Assembly: GCA_029959085.1 (NCBI GenBank)
Contig: JARWIR010000016.1
Span: 23,321,499-23,385,498, forward strand
From: Nemophila menziesii
Lineage: Eukaryota > Streptophyta > Magnoliopsida > Boraginales > Hydrophyllaceae
Reading direction: 5' to 3'
DNA length: 64,000 nucleotides
Positions 1 to 11,762 of the stretch are shown piece by piece. The stretch's first letter is position 1, and the number at the start of each line of letters is the position of its first letter. The notes beneath the pieces were generated by a model, which saw only the letters and a program-made list of their open reading frames with translations, was not told where the DNA came from and made no database searches. Position numbers and translations under genes: made by a program.

Positions 1-921
1 GGACCTGGATTTGTAGACACATAATTTAGAAGAGTTTGCGATGAAAAAAAATATACGTGTCGTTATTCTCAAGAATTATAGTAATCATACGTTTAATAAT
101 AATCGTATAAAGATCAATAAGATTTAGAAGAAGCTCACTTTTCTTTAGAACAATCCTCCGTCGACTAATAATTTAGACAACGTAAAAAATTTGAAAAATT
201 AATTGGATTAGATGTGGACTAGAGAATAAAAATAAATAATAGTCTAGGAGAGCTAGATTGCTTTCTTTCATGCCTCTACCATTTATAGAGACGTTATATT
301 AACAAAAAAAATCGAGTGAAGCTGTCGATTGTATTTGACAAGACAAACCAGGCAAAAATATATTTAAAGATCTCTATAAGGATGTGTCTACTTACAACCC
401 TTTGATAGATTTAGATTTTATCCCGTGTAGGATTATTAGGGATTTAAATAAAAGCCTAATAAGATAATATTGACCATATAATGGTTGGAAAAGCCTTATA
501 GTGCTGGAAGAGATGTCATTAAAGATGATATTAAATAGAAAATAAGAAATGCATTATATATTTTGTTTAAAGAACACATATGGATCATTAATATTGATAA
601 GGTAATCAAACCAAAAAATACCAATTTAACTATAGTTAATGAGTTTTTTTTTACTCTAATGCTAACTCTTGGAATATAAACTTAGTTAGTTCAACTTTAA
701 CACTATTGTAGCTGATAAAATAAAAATCAATAAAATTTTGAGTTTCAATTGTTGTGATACTAATTACTTGTACAAATCAAATGAATATATACCCATTTTT
801 TTCTTACTTAGGTTGTCTTAAGACCGTAGAACAACAAAAAAACTACATACGTACTAAGGCCTCAATATCTGAAGAGAAAATTCTCATAGGTGTCTTTCAT
901 GCACACATATCTCTTGTGAGT
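1..921 (+). repeat. Unit A relic: distal part of the SAUR-bearing tandem unit
   Basis: This stretch aligns almost base for base with about 44703-45621 and 60919-61838, the distal parts of units C and D. It starts inside the unit and stops at 921, where an inverted LTR fragment begins; in C and D the sequence continues instead with a short ACACACC-containing segment. The + strand reads as a degenerate frame that resembles the region between the reverse transcriptase and zinc-binding domains of plant L1-type LINEs, for example WKSL then AGRDVFKDDI. It is full of stops and not a gene. The repeat identity is seen directly; the LINE origin is an inference. Confidence 0.8.
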
Positions 922-1842
922 TGGTGTCGCCTAGGGTGTGATAAATAAGATAAATAATAAGTCAGAAAACAACGCGCTCTCACCCTAGACAGGCACAGTA
1001 CTGCAAATATTACAGGACGTATGCAAGTTTTAATGATAAGTTGAGTTCGTTCTCAGGGACTTAGTGTGTTAATCGAATGGGTAGAAATAACGAGTAAGAA
1101 GTAATTAATTAAAAGACAGGAAAATAAAGAGAGAATAATTCGGATTTACTAAATTAAACTAAGGAAAATAAAGACAGTAAATTAAATACGAAGAAATATG
1201 AGATGAGAAGTATAACTTAGGTTTTGCTAGTATGCACTAATCCTTCTAATTCTTTCTATCCATTCTAGTTAATAAGGGAGATAATTAGTTCTTAGATACT
1301 TAGTCAGGATTCTAAATTCTCATACCTTAGACCTTGAGATCGACTAAGGGGGCTATAGACACACCACGAGGCTGGTTCAAATAGGTTTATCCTACGCTAC
1401 TAGGGCCCTAAGAAATCAATTTCCATACATGGTGATAGTGATTAAATTATACCCTAATGACTATCTAGTTAAAATTAGTGTTGTCAAGATCAATATCGAC
1501 ACTAGACGTTATGTGGTGTTTCAATAATTAGACACCCATCTAAGGTGATCATCTAACTACTATTAAGGTAATCCAGACGTTGTGCACCGCAAGGAAAACA
1601 GTCATTAAATCAAAACACATAAACAAATATAAAGGTAAGCAGCTAATATCAGATTAAAACATGTAATTCCCAAAGAAACTTAGATAGAAAGAAATTAGAA
1701 TTCATAGTTTATACATGATGCAAAACCCAAGCTATGGGAAGTTTAGTTCATACCTGAAGGAAATAAACTAAAGGAAATAATAAAAGATATCATCTTGCTC
1801 TTTACAATAACTCTGAAGAATAAAACCTTAAGAACTAATTTC
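922..1842 (-). mobile_element. Truncated LTR of an Athila-like retrotransposon, minus strand
   Basis: Read on the minus strand this matches the 3' two thirds of the LTRs at 26301-27836 and 46974-48541. Shared points are the end GGCGACACCA, the block around AGTACTGTGCCTGTCTAGGG, and the inner segment ATACTTAGTCAGGATTC in inverse sense. Homology stops near 1842, so the LTR start and all internal sequence are missing. The terminal TG (plus-strand view) at 922 abuts unit A at the word CTTGTGAGT. Confidence 0.75.
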
Positions 1843-2280
1843 TATGTATGTTTTTTATTTAATTTTTTTTTTATTAAGAACAATTGAAAATTGAAATAAA
1901 GGAGAGGAAGAATAATATAGAGAAAACAGAAGTACAATTTGTTCTATAGAAGGAGTGTCATATGCTCTGATACTATGGAAAGATGGTAAAATAAAGGTAA
2001 TGTAGTACTTTTATCTGTTTTATAGACGAAGTGTTATATGCTCAAACACTATGGAAATGTGAAAAGTAAAGATAACATAGTAGTTTATCCCTATTTGGTT
2101 AATGAGTAACTAGCTATTTACTCACATGTTTTAAATTGGAAGTTCAACCTCACCTTAGTTATAGGAAGTTATTTACCCATATTTCAGACCCCGCATGATT
2201 TAGGACCAATTGAAGTGTTAATGCAATTCTAATAAAAAATACGAAGTTATATTACATTAACATGATCGACTCCTATTTAA
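1843..2280. other. Unassigned AT-rich stretch with an imperfect ~75-bp tandem duplication
   Basis: No gene is recognised. Two successive segments, roughly 1940-2010 and 2020-2095, share the order TCTATAGA...GTGTCATATGCTC...ACTATGGAAA...GTAGTA and look like a degenerate tandem duplication of about 75 bp. The left edge is the LTR truncation point and the right edge is where LINE-like reading frames begin on the minus strand. Confidence 0.4.
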
Positions 2281-3851
2281 GCAACTCAAAGAGAGAAGTT
2301 TCGTGCAAGATCCTCTCTAGTGCATGCCTAAGAACAAGATTAAATACTCTCCTTTCCATTCCTTTGTTATACTCTCCCTTCCTATCCTTTAATAAAGAAT
2401 CCCTCCTTAATCCAAACATACCCTCAATATCTTTTTGAGTTTCACCAGGGACGCTTTGTAAGAACGTTGCACAGCCTTTTGAGTACCTGAAATCTTTGCT
2501 TAAAGTCTATTATGTCTCCAAATGTATCAAACTTCCATACCTCTAACTATTTCCTCAAACCTCAATGTTCGTCACCCCCCAGCGATTGTACTTCTCTAAT
2601 CCACCTATCTTCCACATGGACTCTGAAACTAGTGATGGAACCAAGCCATCTCGAACCGGAAACGCCTAATAATCACAAAAGATGTCGACGTGTCTGCTAG
2701 AGAAATAATGATAGGGACATGATCCGAATGTACATGGGGGTAGATTCCTGACTCTCGTAGACCCAAATATCTCAAACCAATGGAGATAACCATAAGCTCT
2801 ACCGCACCGTTTCATGATTCTCAGCCCCGTATTTCAAGAGTCGCTTCAAGTGAATCTAGGTCCTTCGAAACCCAGATTCTCCAAGTCGCACTGGTCAATC
2901 CATCTTTTGAAATTTATCATGTGGCGTGTCCCTATCTGATTGAAATCATCCACTACCAACCACAGTTCTATAATAAAATCCAAGGCCTTTTCCAATGCGT
3001 CCTAGCGAAGGTCCTTAATCTATACTTTGGGGCTCGCATACACTGCTATAAAAATTACAAGAAACACATGAGACTTTAGAAATACAAACATTAATTACCT
3101 TTCTACTCGCCGATAAAATATGGATTGCAATATCCAAATTATTCTAGAGAATCCAAATCCCTCCTGAAAATCGTTGTGCCTCTACTTTAATCGACCTAAC
3201 CATCCAATAAGATTTGATGACCCCCGTAGCTTCCGAGCCCGCTGTCTTAGTCTCTACAACAATTGCAAGGAGAGGTTTGTGAAGCTCGATGATATCCTTA
3301 AATACTCTTCTAAAACCTGCACTATTGTCACCTCTACAATTCCAAAAAAAATTTAGAATTGGGTAATTAACAAAGGACCAATTCCTATTAAAATTATTAG
3401 GTGTAATAGACATAAAAACATAGAGTATCGAAAGAAACAACCAAAGACCAGAAATAACACCAATAAACCTGCTCCACTTAAACTTTCTGTGCCGACTCAC
3501 TCTCCTCATATTCCATCACTAAATCCTCTGGATTCTCAAGCATATTAAGATCGTTACTTGGTCATGGTGAATTTACGTCATTAGAATTCTCCACGAAAAA
3601 ATCTTGTAATCTAGAGCATCAAGTTTGTTCGTGAAAAATACTTTAAGAGAACGTTCACCGGCTCTCCAATCCTCCACCTGAAAAGGCCTTCAATTTTCTC
3701 CTTACTGAACCTCATTTCTACACTCCATCTACAGGTATCTACTAGTCGAATCGCTTTCACCAACTGTCACATCGCTGCACCATTGGTCCTCGACCATGTT
3801 CTGATGCGAATTCACCATTCATTGAGAGGAGCAAGTTGTTCCAGGACCAGC
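2281..3851 (-). pseudogene. LINE (L1-type) ORF1 end and endonuclease region, broken
   Basis: The minus strand reads through the endonuclease region of a plant L1-type LINE. The motif FFWNCRG appears near 3340, followed by ETKTAGSEA, then SGGIWIL near 3150. Beyond a gap come VVDDFNQI, DLENLGFEGPRFT and RRFRFEMAWFHH, which match the order of conserved endonuclease blocks in this family (WNCRG, FSGGIW, GDFN, DLGF.GP.FTW, FRFE..W). Several stops and frame changes make it non-functional. Upstream, 3520-3851, the frame contains ENPEDLVMEYEES and is probably the end of ORF1. The element continues at 6034 beyond the inserted solo LTR. Reverse transcriptase sequence is not present here. Confidence 0.75.
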
Positions 3852-6033
3852 TGATGTCTCCCATTTTGTTATAAATATATGCCCTTAGGAGACATCATTT
3901 CAAGTGAAATTTGGACTTATTTGATAGACTTTTATGCTTATTTTAGTATATTTCACTTTCTCCCCTTGGAATTATGTATTTGCATTTTTAGAGATTTTGT
4001 ACGTTAATTTGTTGGTTTTAAGTGTAAAGTTATTAGGTACATGGATGTTATGGAGCACCAAGATAAGGAGGATAAGTGAATATTAAAGTCTTATCAAGCG
4101 GAGAGGTCAAAAGCAAGAAAGAATCACCCGGAGAGTTGACTAAAAGAGATAGAAATCTGGATTGCTGCTACTAATTGCTGATTTCGAGCCACATTGGAAC
4201 TAATTCAGGCTTGGAGATATGAAAGAGCAAGTTGCACCATTGAGGACTGGAATCAGGTGATTTAGACGTGAGACGCAAAAGTTACGGCTGTTTTTTTTTG
4301 GGTTAGGTAAGCGGTTGTATTAATAAAAAATAACTGTACACTATACAAGATAGTTACTTACCTAAGACAAAAGGCTAAATATAGCAACTAAGAAGTTAAA
4401 AACGACTACCTCATACTAATGCTAATACAAGCTAATCGTCAACCATCATCCATAAATGAATGATGAGGGAACAAAGAAAATAAAATTGAAAAAATTCACC
4501 ACTTAATTTCCTTGGTAACCATTTCTCTAGATGAAGATTCATCTCTCATAGCTAGGTGATTTCTCGTTTTCCAAATACAATACACGGCAGCTCCAAATCC
4601 AATCCTCCATGCTTTTCTCCTCCGAATTTCTCTAGCTTTAAGCTTTTTAAGCAATTTCAAATTACTTAGGACTGTGTTCATCTCCTTATCCAATCCTAGC
4701 CAAGACTTTATCTCAACCCAAATAACTTCGTATAAACGTAATAAAAAAAGGTGCTTGTTTGACTCAAAATCTTTTCCACATAAATTACAAAGAGGTTCCA
4801 ACTCTAAATAAGTAATGTGATCCTTAGTTTAAGCCTCTCGCTCAATACCGTCCACACAATAATTGCATGTTTAGAAAATACACACGAGTCCCAAATAATA
4901 TTTGCCCAAGGTGTAGTAAAATATTTCCGACGAAATAAATCATAAGGTTTTTTATGTAAAGAATAAAATTCTTTACTTGATATCTGATGTGTAATGTGAC
5001 TCGCATTTTTCGAGGAAAAACACAAAACCAAAATACTCGCTATTAGACCTCATTTTTACATACGCTTTATTATTTTCTAAAAGTCAGAGGAGAGTAAAAA
5101 GGCAGAAGGCAGAGGAAGAGTAGGAGAAGTCATTCTTCTTCAACAACAACTCAACTCATTCCTTTAATTAGGTTTTTATCCTATTTAAGTTTTAGGAATT
5201 ATGGAAGCTTGTAATTTATTTTCTGTTTTTAATTTCAGTATGAGCTAAACGAAATTATACTTGAGAATCACATAATGGGTTAAGCCCTAGTTTATTTAAT
5301 TTAGTATTTTTGGATTTGGGATGATCTTAATTTAATTCAAGTTAGGTTTTTCATACTTTTTATTATTTCATGCTTATTTAGTAATTTTAATTGAGTCTGG
5401 AATTAGAATTAGGTTTGAGTAATTAGGCTATTCACTTAGTGGCGAGTGATTATCTGATGTGAGGGTTTAATTACAGACCTAGGTAATAAACACGTGGTGT
5501 CCGTTATTGACCGACAGACTTGACTAACCATGTATCCAATTGGGTAAAAGAATTCACATCCGTAAGTAAATAGACTACGTGAGAGTGGTTTGTCTTACCG
5601 TAGGATAGCTCCTAAGTCCACCCGACAGGGGGTTAGGAGATTGTAGAGTCCCAACTAATATATAATTACTAGCTTGACCCTCAAACGAAAGCACAAAATG
5701 TATGAACTTAGGTGGATCCCTATAGAGACTCAAGTATTGCTCTCATATCTGGGTATACTTCTTTATTATTTATTTTCATTCTGTTAATATTAGTTACTTT
5801 ATTTTCTTGCGTTCAGTAGTTTAATCTTGGAAAACACAAACAAATATATCTTTTATCTTATATTTCCGTGCTTGCAATTACTACTACTAATTCATTGAAC
5901 ACTTGAGTTATACCAGTTCAATCCCTGAGAACGAAATCCCGTTTATCGGAATATTACTTGAACGACCTGTACACTTGCGGTATGTAGATCCTTTCTTTTA
6001 TTGCTTAATTTTATTACACCTCGGGTTCCACCA
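3852..6033 (+). mobile_element. Solo LTR with 5-bp target duplication, carrying a nested LINE fragment
   Basis: The LTR begins TGATGTCTCCC and ends TTCCACCA. The flanking 5-mers are both CCAGC (3847-3851 and 6034-6038), a clean target-site duplication, and no primer-binding site follows, so this is a solo LTR. It is a different subfamily from the 26301 LTR but shares the TGATGTCTCC start. A diverged minus-strand relative is at 25052-26300. It is 2182 bp long only because a minus-strand LINE 3' fragment is inserted at about 4291-5040. It splits the LINE of 2281-6778. Confidence 0.8.
4291..5040 (-). pseudogene. LINE 3' end with zinc-binding reverse-transcriptase domain, truncated
   Basis: Minus-strand frames contain YDLFRRKYFTTPWANIIWDS, then after a short gap EPLCNLCGKDFESNKHLFLL and VIWVEIKSWLG. 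This is the zf-RVT domain found at the C-terminus of plant LINE polyproteins (tryptophan-rich stretch, then C-x2-C ... E-x-x-x-H-L). The + strand run of T at 4291-4299 is the poly(A) tail of the minus-strand element. Only the last 0.75 kb is present, as expected of a 5'-truncated LINE insertion. It sits inside the solo LTR 3852-6033, so it is younger than that LTR. Confidence 0.8.
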
Positions 6034-6778
6034 CCAGCCCAAAGTCACTTGAACAAATCAGTTGTTCAGATTAGTGAAGTCAGATGCAAAGCTGGTCGCG
6101 AAGCTTCTGTAATTGCATTTACACCTTTGTCTACTAAAGAGTCATGTTCCATATCCTCACCGTAACTAACATTCTCACCCACGAGGCCCCCCTCCTTAGC
6201 ACCATCCACCATATTACGTCATTGTTAATAACGCCAATACCAACCCTCTCCTCAAATCCACTCCGCTCAACTTGTTGCCCCTCTTGATTCTCATTACGCC
6301 CCACAGTGCTATTTCTAGTTTTCTCACCCCCCCTTCTTACCCAATTTATCTTTGTGTTTCGGGGTCGATACCACCATCTCACTATCACACACCATTTGCT
6401 TCTCGAAGTTAAAATATCCCCCATCAAACCTATTAAGGATTAGCTCAATCACATTGTGTTGTGGAGCACTAACCCCTCTTTGAACATGAACATTTCCCAT
6501 CTTATCTCTATTGCTAACGAACCCCACCGGTTCAATTACTCCCTCTTCTTGGTGAACAATCCCACTAGTCCCCGGAATGTCAAAAGTGGCCAATGATTCG
6601 TATCCGGACCCAATAGTATTCTCATTTATACTACCCAATTTCATTTTTATCAGCGTCACAACCCCTCTTGTCACCCCTATGTTGCCTCATTTCATATTTG
6701 TTCTCTGAAATTACCCAGAGTCTCCATTGTGTCGAGGTTATACCATATTCCAAAAAGTGCATAAACGCGTACCCATGC
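6034..6778 (-). pseudogene. LINE ORF1 fragment (DUF4283-like N-part), interrupted
   Basis: The minus strand reads AWVRVYALFGIW, LDTMETLGNFREQI and then a polar linker with GSGYESLATFDIP and HNENQEGQQVE. The AWVRVY(G/A)L block is typical of ORF1 proteins of plant L1-type LINEs. A paralogous fragment lies at 19687-20433. Frames shift and a stop follows FREQI. The fragment joins the LINE remnant at 2281-3851 if the solo LTR is removed, so these are two parts of one element. Family assignment rests on short motifs only. Confidence 0.6.
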
Positions 6779-7249
6779 AAACGAGTTCACTAATCAAGGT
6801 CCTTCAGTTCAATGTTTTCATTATATATGCTAATAAGAACGCACGTGGCTTGGGCCAAGCATGGTCTTAAGAACCAGAGACGTTCAACTTCTTCTTCAGC
6901 ATCAGGAGTGATCTTATAAAGTTTTTCACCAAGTTCTTTAAAGATAATACTGCATTTGATAACCCAGGTTTCAATTTTTTGAAAAACCCCAAAGGTGAAC
7001 ACACGCTCAACAATGATTTTTGCCACATAATTGATTCAGATTGGTTATTTTTCACAAAGGGTGTTTTTGTTGAGAGGAACATAAATTCCAGCTTTTTGAA
7101 TGTATCTTTTTTTATTTTTAGCTAAGGGAAGGAAGTGATTTTCTTTGGTTGCCATGGCGATAACGACAAATACAAATATAAGAAAAGAAAGTTGAGTGTT
7201 GGATTTATATTCGGTGGGTGTCATATATAGAGTAAGCCAAATAAAAACT
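6779..7249 (-). pseudogene. Unrecognised coding-like remnant on the minus strand
   Basis: From an ATG at about 7155 the minus strand reads MATKENHFLPLAKNKKRYI, then KAGIYVPLNKNTLCEK. Two stops follow, after which the frame continues with VERVFTFGVFQKIETWVIK, GEKLYKITPDAEEEVERLW and ISIYNENIELKDLD and ends near 6790. It has the composition of a small cytosolic plant protein, but I do not recognise the family. The in-frame stops suggest a pseudogene. It is bounded by LINE ORF1 on one side and an LTR on the other. Confidence 0.4.
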
Positions 7250-9217
7250 TGAAATTCCTAGAAGGGGGTGAATAGGATTACTAATAAGATTAATGCCTAA
7301 TGAAAAATATTTTGGACAATTATAAGTTTTACGAAAACTTCTAAGTCAATATATATACAAAATCTTACGGGATCATGCAAGGGATAATTAGGGGTTCGAT
7401 ATATATGTAATATAAGTAGGTATAATACGATGAGTAAAGAGATAAGGGATCGAAAGTACACAATCACATATAGTGGTTCAGTTTCCTTAATCCACTACCT
7501 AAGATAGCCACCTTAGGATTTTCAAACTTCTCACCAAGCTTCCGTGTCTCTCTTAACCGGGTTGAGAACACAATAAACTTACAACCACTTCGATACCACG
7601 AAGCAAAATCTTGTGCTATCACAACACAAGGATACCGGGTATACTTAGGGATGGCAATTGATCGGATTATTGCAAAAAAATCGAAAACCATGTCCATATC
7701 CATTAAATTTATCAAAAACCAAACCCTAACGAATTTAACCATCGGATTTGCTTTTCAAAACCATATCCGAATAATTCGGATTCGGTTTTTTAACGGTTTT
7801 TCGGATTTTAACCATAACCCGGCTCGCGAGGCGCCCCTCTGGCAGTAGGAGTCCTAACCTCGCCTCGCTCTCGTGACATGCCAAACTATAACTCTCTAAA
7901 TATATTGAAAATATTGAAACAATATCATAAATATATGACAAATATCCAATATATAAAATATTATGTTGATCTTTAATTAAATAACGTTTTTGTTATTCTT
8001 TTGTTAATTCTAATATTTAGATTTTAGTTTTGAGATATGAAAATATTTTTTTATCTATAATACTATAAAATATACAAAAATATATGATAATAAACGGGTT
8101 TTTGGTTATTCGGTTTTATTTTTATCTAAAGAATTTAACCATCGGTTGCATTTTTTCAGAACCATAACCTAACGGTTTTATCCATGGTTGCATAATCGAT
8201 TTTAATCGGTTCAAATTTTCATCGATTTTGATTTTAAACCATAACCATTCCCATCCTTATCTATAGTTGGGTGGAGAACTTTGGCCTTTTGGTAATTAAA
8301 AATAAAAAAAAAATATAAGAAAGATGGATTTCAAAATATAAAAATACATGGATTTTAGCCTTTAGTAGGTAAAATAAAATCAGTAATATATATATATAAC
8401 GGATTTCGGTTTTTCGGTTTTTTTTAATCTAAAACCATATCCTAACGATTTTAACCATCGGTTTCACTTTTCAAAACCAAACCCTAACGGATTTAACCAC
8501 GGTTACATAATCGGTTTTTATTCGGTTCGGTAATCCGTCGGTTTCGGATTAAAATCGTAACCACTGCCATCCCTAGGTATACTCCCTATAATCAAACTCT
8601 CTCTTAATCTAACTATTACAAAGACTAGACTAAAGAGGATAAATGCGAAGTTTTTAAGTGCTGGAATAACTTTGCTAAACAATCTCCTAAAGAGTAGATA
8701 TAAATTTAAGCATGAAAATCATGTTGAGTAGATGGACAATTAAGCTTCCTGAATTAACTCCTTAATTGAGTAGATTAGACAAGTTGATTGATCAAGATTG
8801 GATTGATGAATTTGATTGGTTAAGACTTATAATGTATGTATAATAATGATTATAATTGAATTGGTAAGAGGTGAGTTGTTGCAGGTGATAAAGCTCCCTT
8901 TAATAGGCACGTTCTGCCTCTTGGCCAGCTAGCCGTTCCTCTGACCGGTATACCAGTCCGGTTTGTCTCTTAGTCTAACAATTGGATCCAACGTGGCATT
9001 TGGCCATTTGGAAACAACTCTCTTCCACTAGTAAGACGGTCCTGTGACTGGTCAGCCGGTTCGGTTCTGAAATGAGTGCTTAGAAAAGTTTATATATTAA
9101 GGATAAGAATATTAGTGTATCGTATAGAACCGTGTAACATGTATTGCACTTTTACGTGGATATTATAACGCAATTTGGAAAATATTAAAACAAGATTAAA
9201 AATACTTTAGACCAACA
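7250..9217 (-). repeat. 3' LTR of the minus-strand retrotransposon, with inserted MITE
   Basis: It matches the LTR at 12836-13782 along its length: the GGGTGAATAGGATTACTAAT block, the CTTCGATAC block with GAGAACACAATA, and the CTCTTAACCGG block. Without the MITE (7646-8575) and one 8-bp target copy it is about 1.03 kb, close to the 947 bp of the other LTR. Both LTRs contain several CCGGT-rich words of the type GGTATACCAGTCCGG. Confidence 0.85.
7646..8575. mobile_element. hAT-type MITE with perfect 8-bp target duplication
   Basis: The ends are TAGGGATGGCA and TGCCATCCCTA, exact inverted repeats of 11 bp. The flanks are GGTATACT on both sides (7638-7645 and 8576-8583), a perfect 8-bp target-site duplication of hAT type. 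The interior is AT-rich, contains repeated words such as AACCCTAACGG and CGGTTTT in both orientations, and has no transposase. The paralogous LTR at 13227-13234 holds a single unoccupied AGTATACT, which is the pre-insertion site. A second AACCATTCCCATCCTT word at 8238-8260 resembles the 3' end, suggesting an internal duplication. Confidence 0.9.
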
Positions 9218-9231
9218 ATCTCCCCCTTTTG
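9218..9231 (-). other. Polypurine tract of the minus-strand retrotransposon
   Basis: On the minus strand the sequence AAAAGGGGGAGAT lies directly before the TGTTGG start of the 3' LTR. This is the position and composition of the plus-strand primer of LTR retrotransposons. Confidence 0.8.
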
Positions 9232-9749
9232 ATGTTTGACAAATCGAAAGACAAAAGGTTGCCGGTAGAGAGTTTTTAACAATGTTTTCCTTCAAACGAG
9301 TTAACGACCGGTAAATGGAGTAACTCCCCCTTACTCTATGCATAAAAATGTTTTTGAAATACCAAAGGAATTTGAAAAGATTTTTTGTAAACATGATTAG
9401 TGAATTTACTCTTTAAAAAACTCCCCCTTACTAAAAGCATAAAACAATTGCAAATTTTTGTTCAAAGATACTTTAAGGTTTGTAAAACGTGTAAACTTGT
9501 ATCGTTGATCTTTCTCCCCCTTTTCAACAACAAAAAGAAGTAAAGGACATTTTAGAATAGGATATAAGCTTTTAGGGTTAAAAGCGCAAATTTCAAAGTT
9601 TGAGGGACTTAGGTGTAAATTTTCAAATTTTGAAAAACCTTAGGTGTAATTTTTCAAATTCTTAGGATTTAAAAAGATAGGTTCTAAAAAGAAGGGGATT
9701 GAAAATCATTTTCAAAAGAGGAAAAGGGACTAATCGGTCAAATAAAAAT

Positions 9750-9895
9750 TTGAGGGACCAAAATGTAATTTTGCAAAGTATAGGGATTAAAATGAAATTT
9801 TACAAAGTATAGGGACTAAAATGAAAATTTACAAAGTGTAGGGACTAAATTGCAATGTTTAAAAGTTTTAAGGATAAAACTGCAATTTTGTAAAG
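9750..9895. repeat. Minisatellite of about 29 bp, five units
   Basis: Five successive imperfect units follow the pattern TAGGGACTAAAATGAAATTT then ACAAAGTA, with a period of 29 bp. Related but more diverged words occur from 9590 and to 9990. The array sits in the non-coding interior of the minus-strand LTR element. Confidence 0.8.
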
Positions 9896-10416
9896 AATGC
9901 ATAATCTTAATTTTGAAAGATACAACTTATTCTAGATGTATGCAATTTCAAGAGATATGGAATTTAAACTACAACTATTTAAAGTGAGGACCAAAATCCA
10001 ATTTTCCCAACTAGGAGGGATCAATATGCAAAGTCTATAAGATAAGGATAGAGATTAGTGACAAGCAACAATAGCATAACATACGGGAATAGCTAGATAA
10101 TAATTAAAGCAAGATAATAATTAAATCAAGATAAACAATCACCAACCATACGGGGGTAGAGTATGATTATAGTAAGAAGGATAACATTTCAAGAAATGAG
10201 TTCAACCTGTTTGATGAAAGTTCCAAGAGAGGAACAGAAACTGTTCAAGATGATTTAGCCTTACTTAGCTCCAGAGAAAGCATTCAAGCTACTCAAGTCA
10301 TTAATTGTACAATGATTGAAGGGATAAATGGCCAAGATGAGGCCATAATTGAGGGTGAGGCTCCTAATCCTTTCATGAATGGTTTGACAATGAGTCACAA
10401 GGAGGATTACTCCACT

Positions 10417-11762
10417 TTAGGTGCATGAATTGGAGGAATTTCTCCACCTAGTGAAAGTACCCTCTTGGGAGTAGCACAAGGTAAAAGGGTGGAGAATGAG
10501 GATGAATCCGAGGTGGAAATAATAGAGAAAAACAATGGAAAACAAGGTAAGTGGAATGAATTGTTCAAGAAGAGTGATTAAGAATTGAAGCTGAAATACT
10601 TTGCTCCTAGTAAAGAAGAAGATGAACACATGGTTAAACCTCCTAGGGATGTAGTGAAGAGTGGAATTGAGGGATGGGGAAACTCTCTTGTTGGACAATT
10701 CTTTGGAGAATGTGTGTCACATAATTCTTAATACACGATACCTCGTTTGCAAAAACACAAAATTCCTTTCCAAAAAATTTATAAAACAGTTTAAAGTCGC
10801 TTCAATACGTGAAAGATGAGGAGGATCCTCATTTGTAGGATGGTTTTGTGTTGGCTCAATATGGATAGGAGAGGCTGAAATGGGTATACCAACGGAAGGT
10901 GAGGATGAAGACGTGATGCTAGAGATGAGTTCATCATTTCCCAAATTATAAAGATGTTTTTCCGGAATATACTCATTGTTATAAATCACAAGTTTCATTT
11001 GACGAATGGCTTTATAATAAAACACCCAATTTGGATTATAACTCCTAGTTTGCGAGAATTTTGGGTCAAGTTTTGAGATGGTTTTGAAAAAACGATGATA
11101 GGGCTAAAGAGAAAGGACCATTAACGGTATTATTTCGTGCATGATTCATCATTTTAATCACAATTGCCGGAAAGTTAATAGGTTCGGAATTATAGATATG
11201 AAACATAAGATGAGCTTCATATGGGAAGATTATAGCATCATGTTTTGCTTTGCTAAAAAACCCTTGTAAAACGAGTTTTCGAAAATCGGTTGTAAATTTA
11301 GTAGTTTACAAAACGGGAGAAAAAGGAGGAATCATACGGGATTCCATGAAAGACGTAACCCGATTAGTTGTTTCATCATCAAGAGGACCCCCAACCAACA
11401 CCCCAAAAGTTTTCAAAACCGGAATCACGAAAATTGAAAAAATGAATTGAAAAAGTTTTTCCATGAACTTTTGACACAATTGAATTATTTTCACAATTAT
11501 ACTCAAGGTTTGTGTAAAATATAATGCAATAGCTAAGATAAATAGATGTTTCAATAGAGAGGAAAGCTATTAGAACTTGAGTGGTTAGGAGTTCAAAGAA
11601 GTTTGGACCTTGAGTGAAATCTGATGGATCAATTTTCCTTCCGGGTTTGATTACGAAAGGTTTTGTGCCATGAGAAGGGATGGGTTGTTCTTCCTCTTGA
11701 GCCCTTGAAGAACTTTCTCTCTTCTTCCCTTTTGATGTTGAAGAATCTTTCCTTTGAGGCAT
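10417..11762 (-). pseudogene. gag-like region of the non-autonomous LTR element
   Basis: From an ATG at 11762 the minus strand reads a lysine/serine-rich start, MPQRKDSSTSKGKKRESSSR, followed by HGTKPFVIKPGRKIDPSDF. Further on (11200-11050) come PYEAHLMFHIYNSEPINFPA and NHARNNTVNGPFSL, then near 11000 MKLVIYNNEYIPEKHLYNLG. These pieces look like the 'putative plant transposon protein' found in non-autonomous plant LTR elements, but frames are broken at several points. The naming is tentative. No zinc knuckle is visible. Confidence 0.45.

Noticed and set aside
6867..7082. Second overlapping minus frame at the unrecognised remnant
   Set aside because: It is the out-of-frame shadow of the frame containing ITPDAEEEVERLW.
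8430..8500. Telomere-like AACCCTAA words
   Set aside because: They are part of the repeated AACCCTAACGG(A)TTT words of the MITE, not tandem CCCTAAA.
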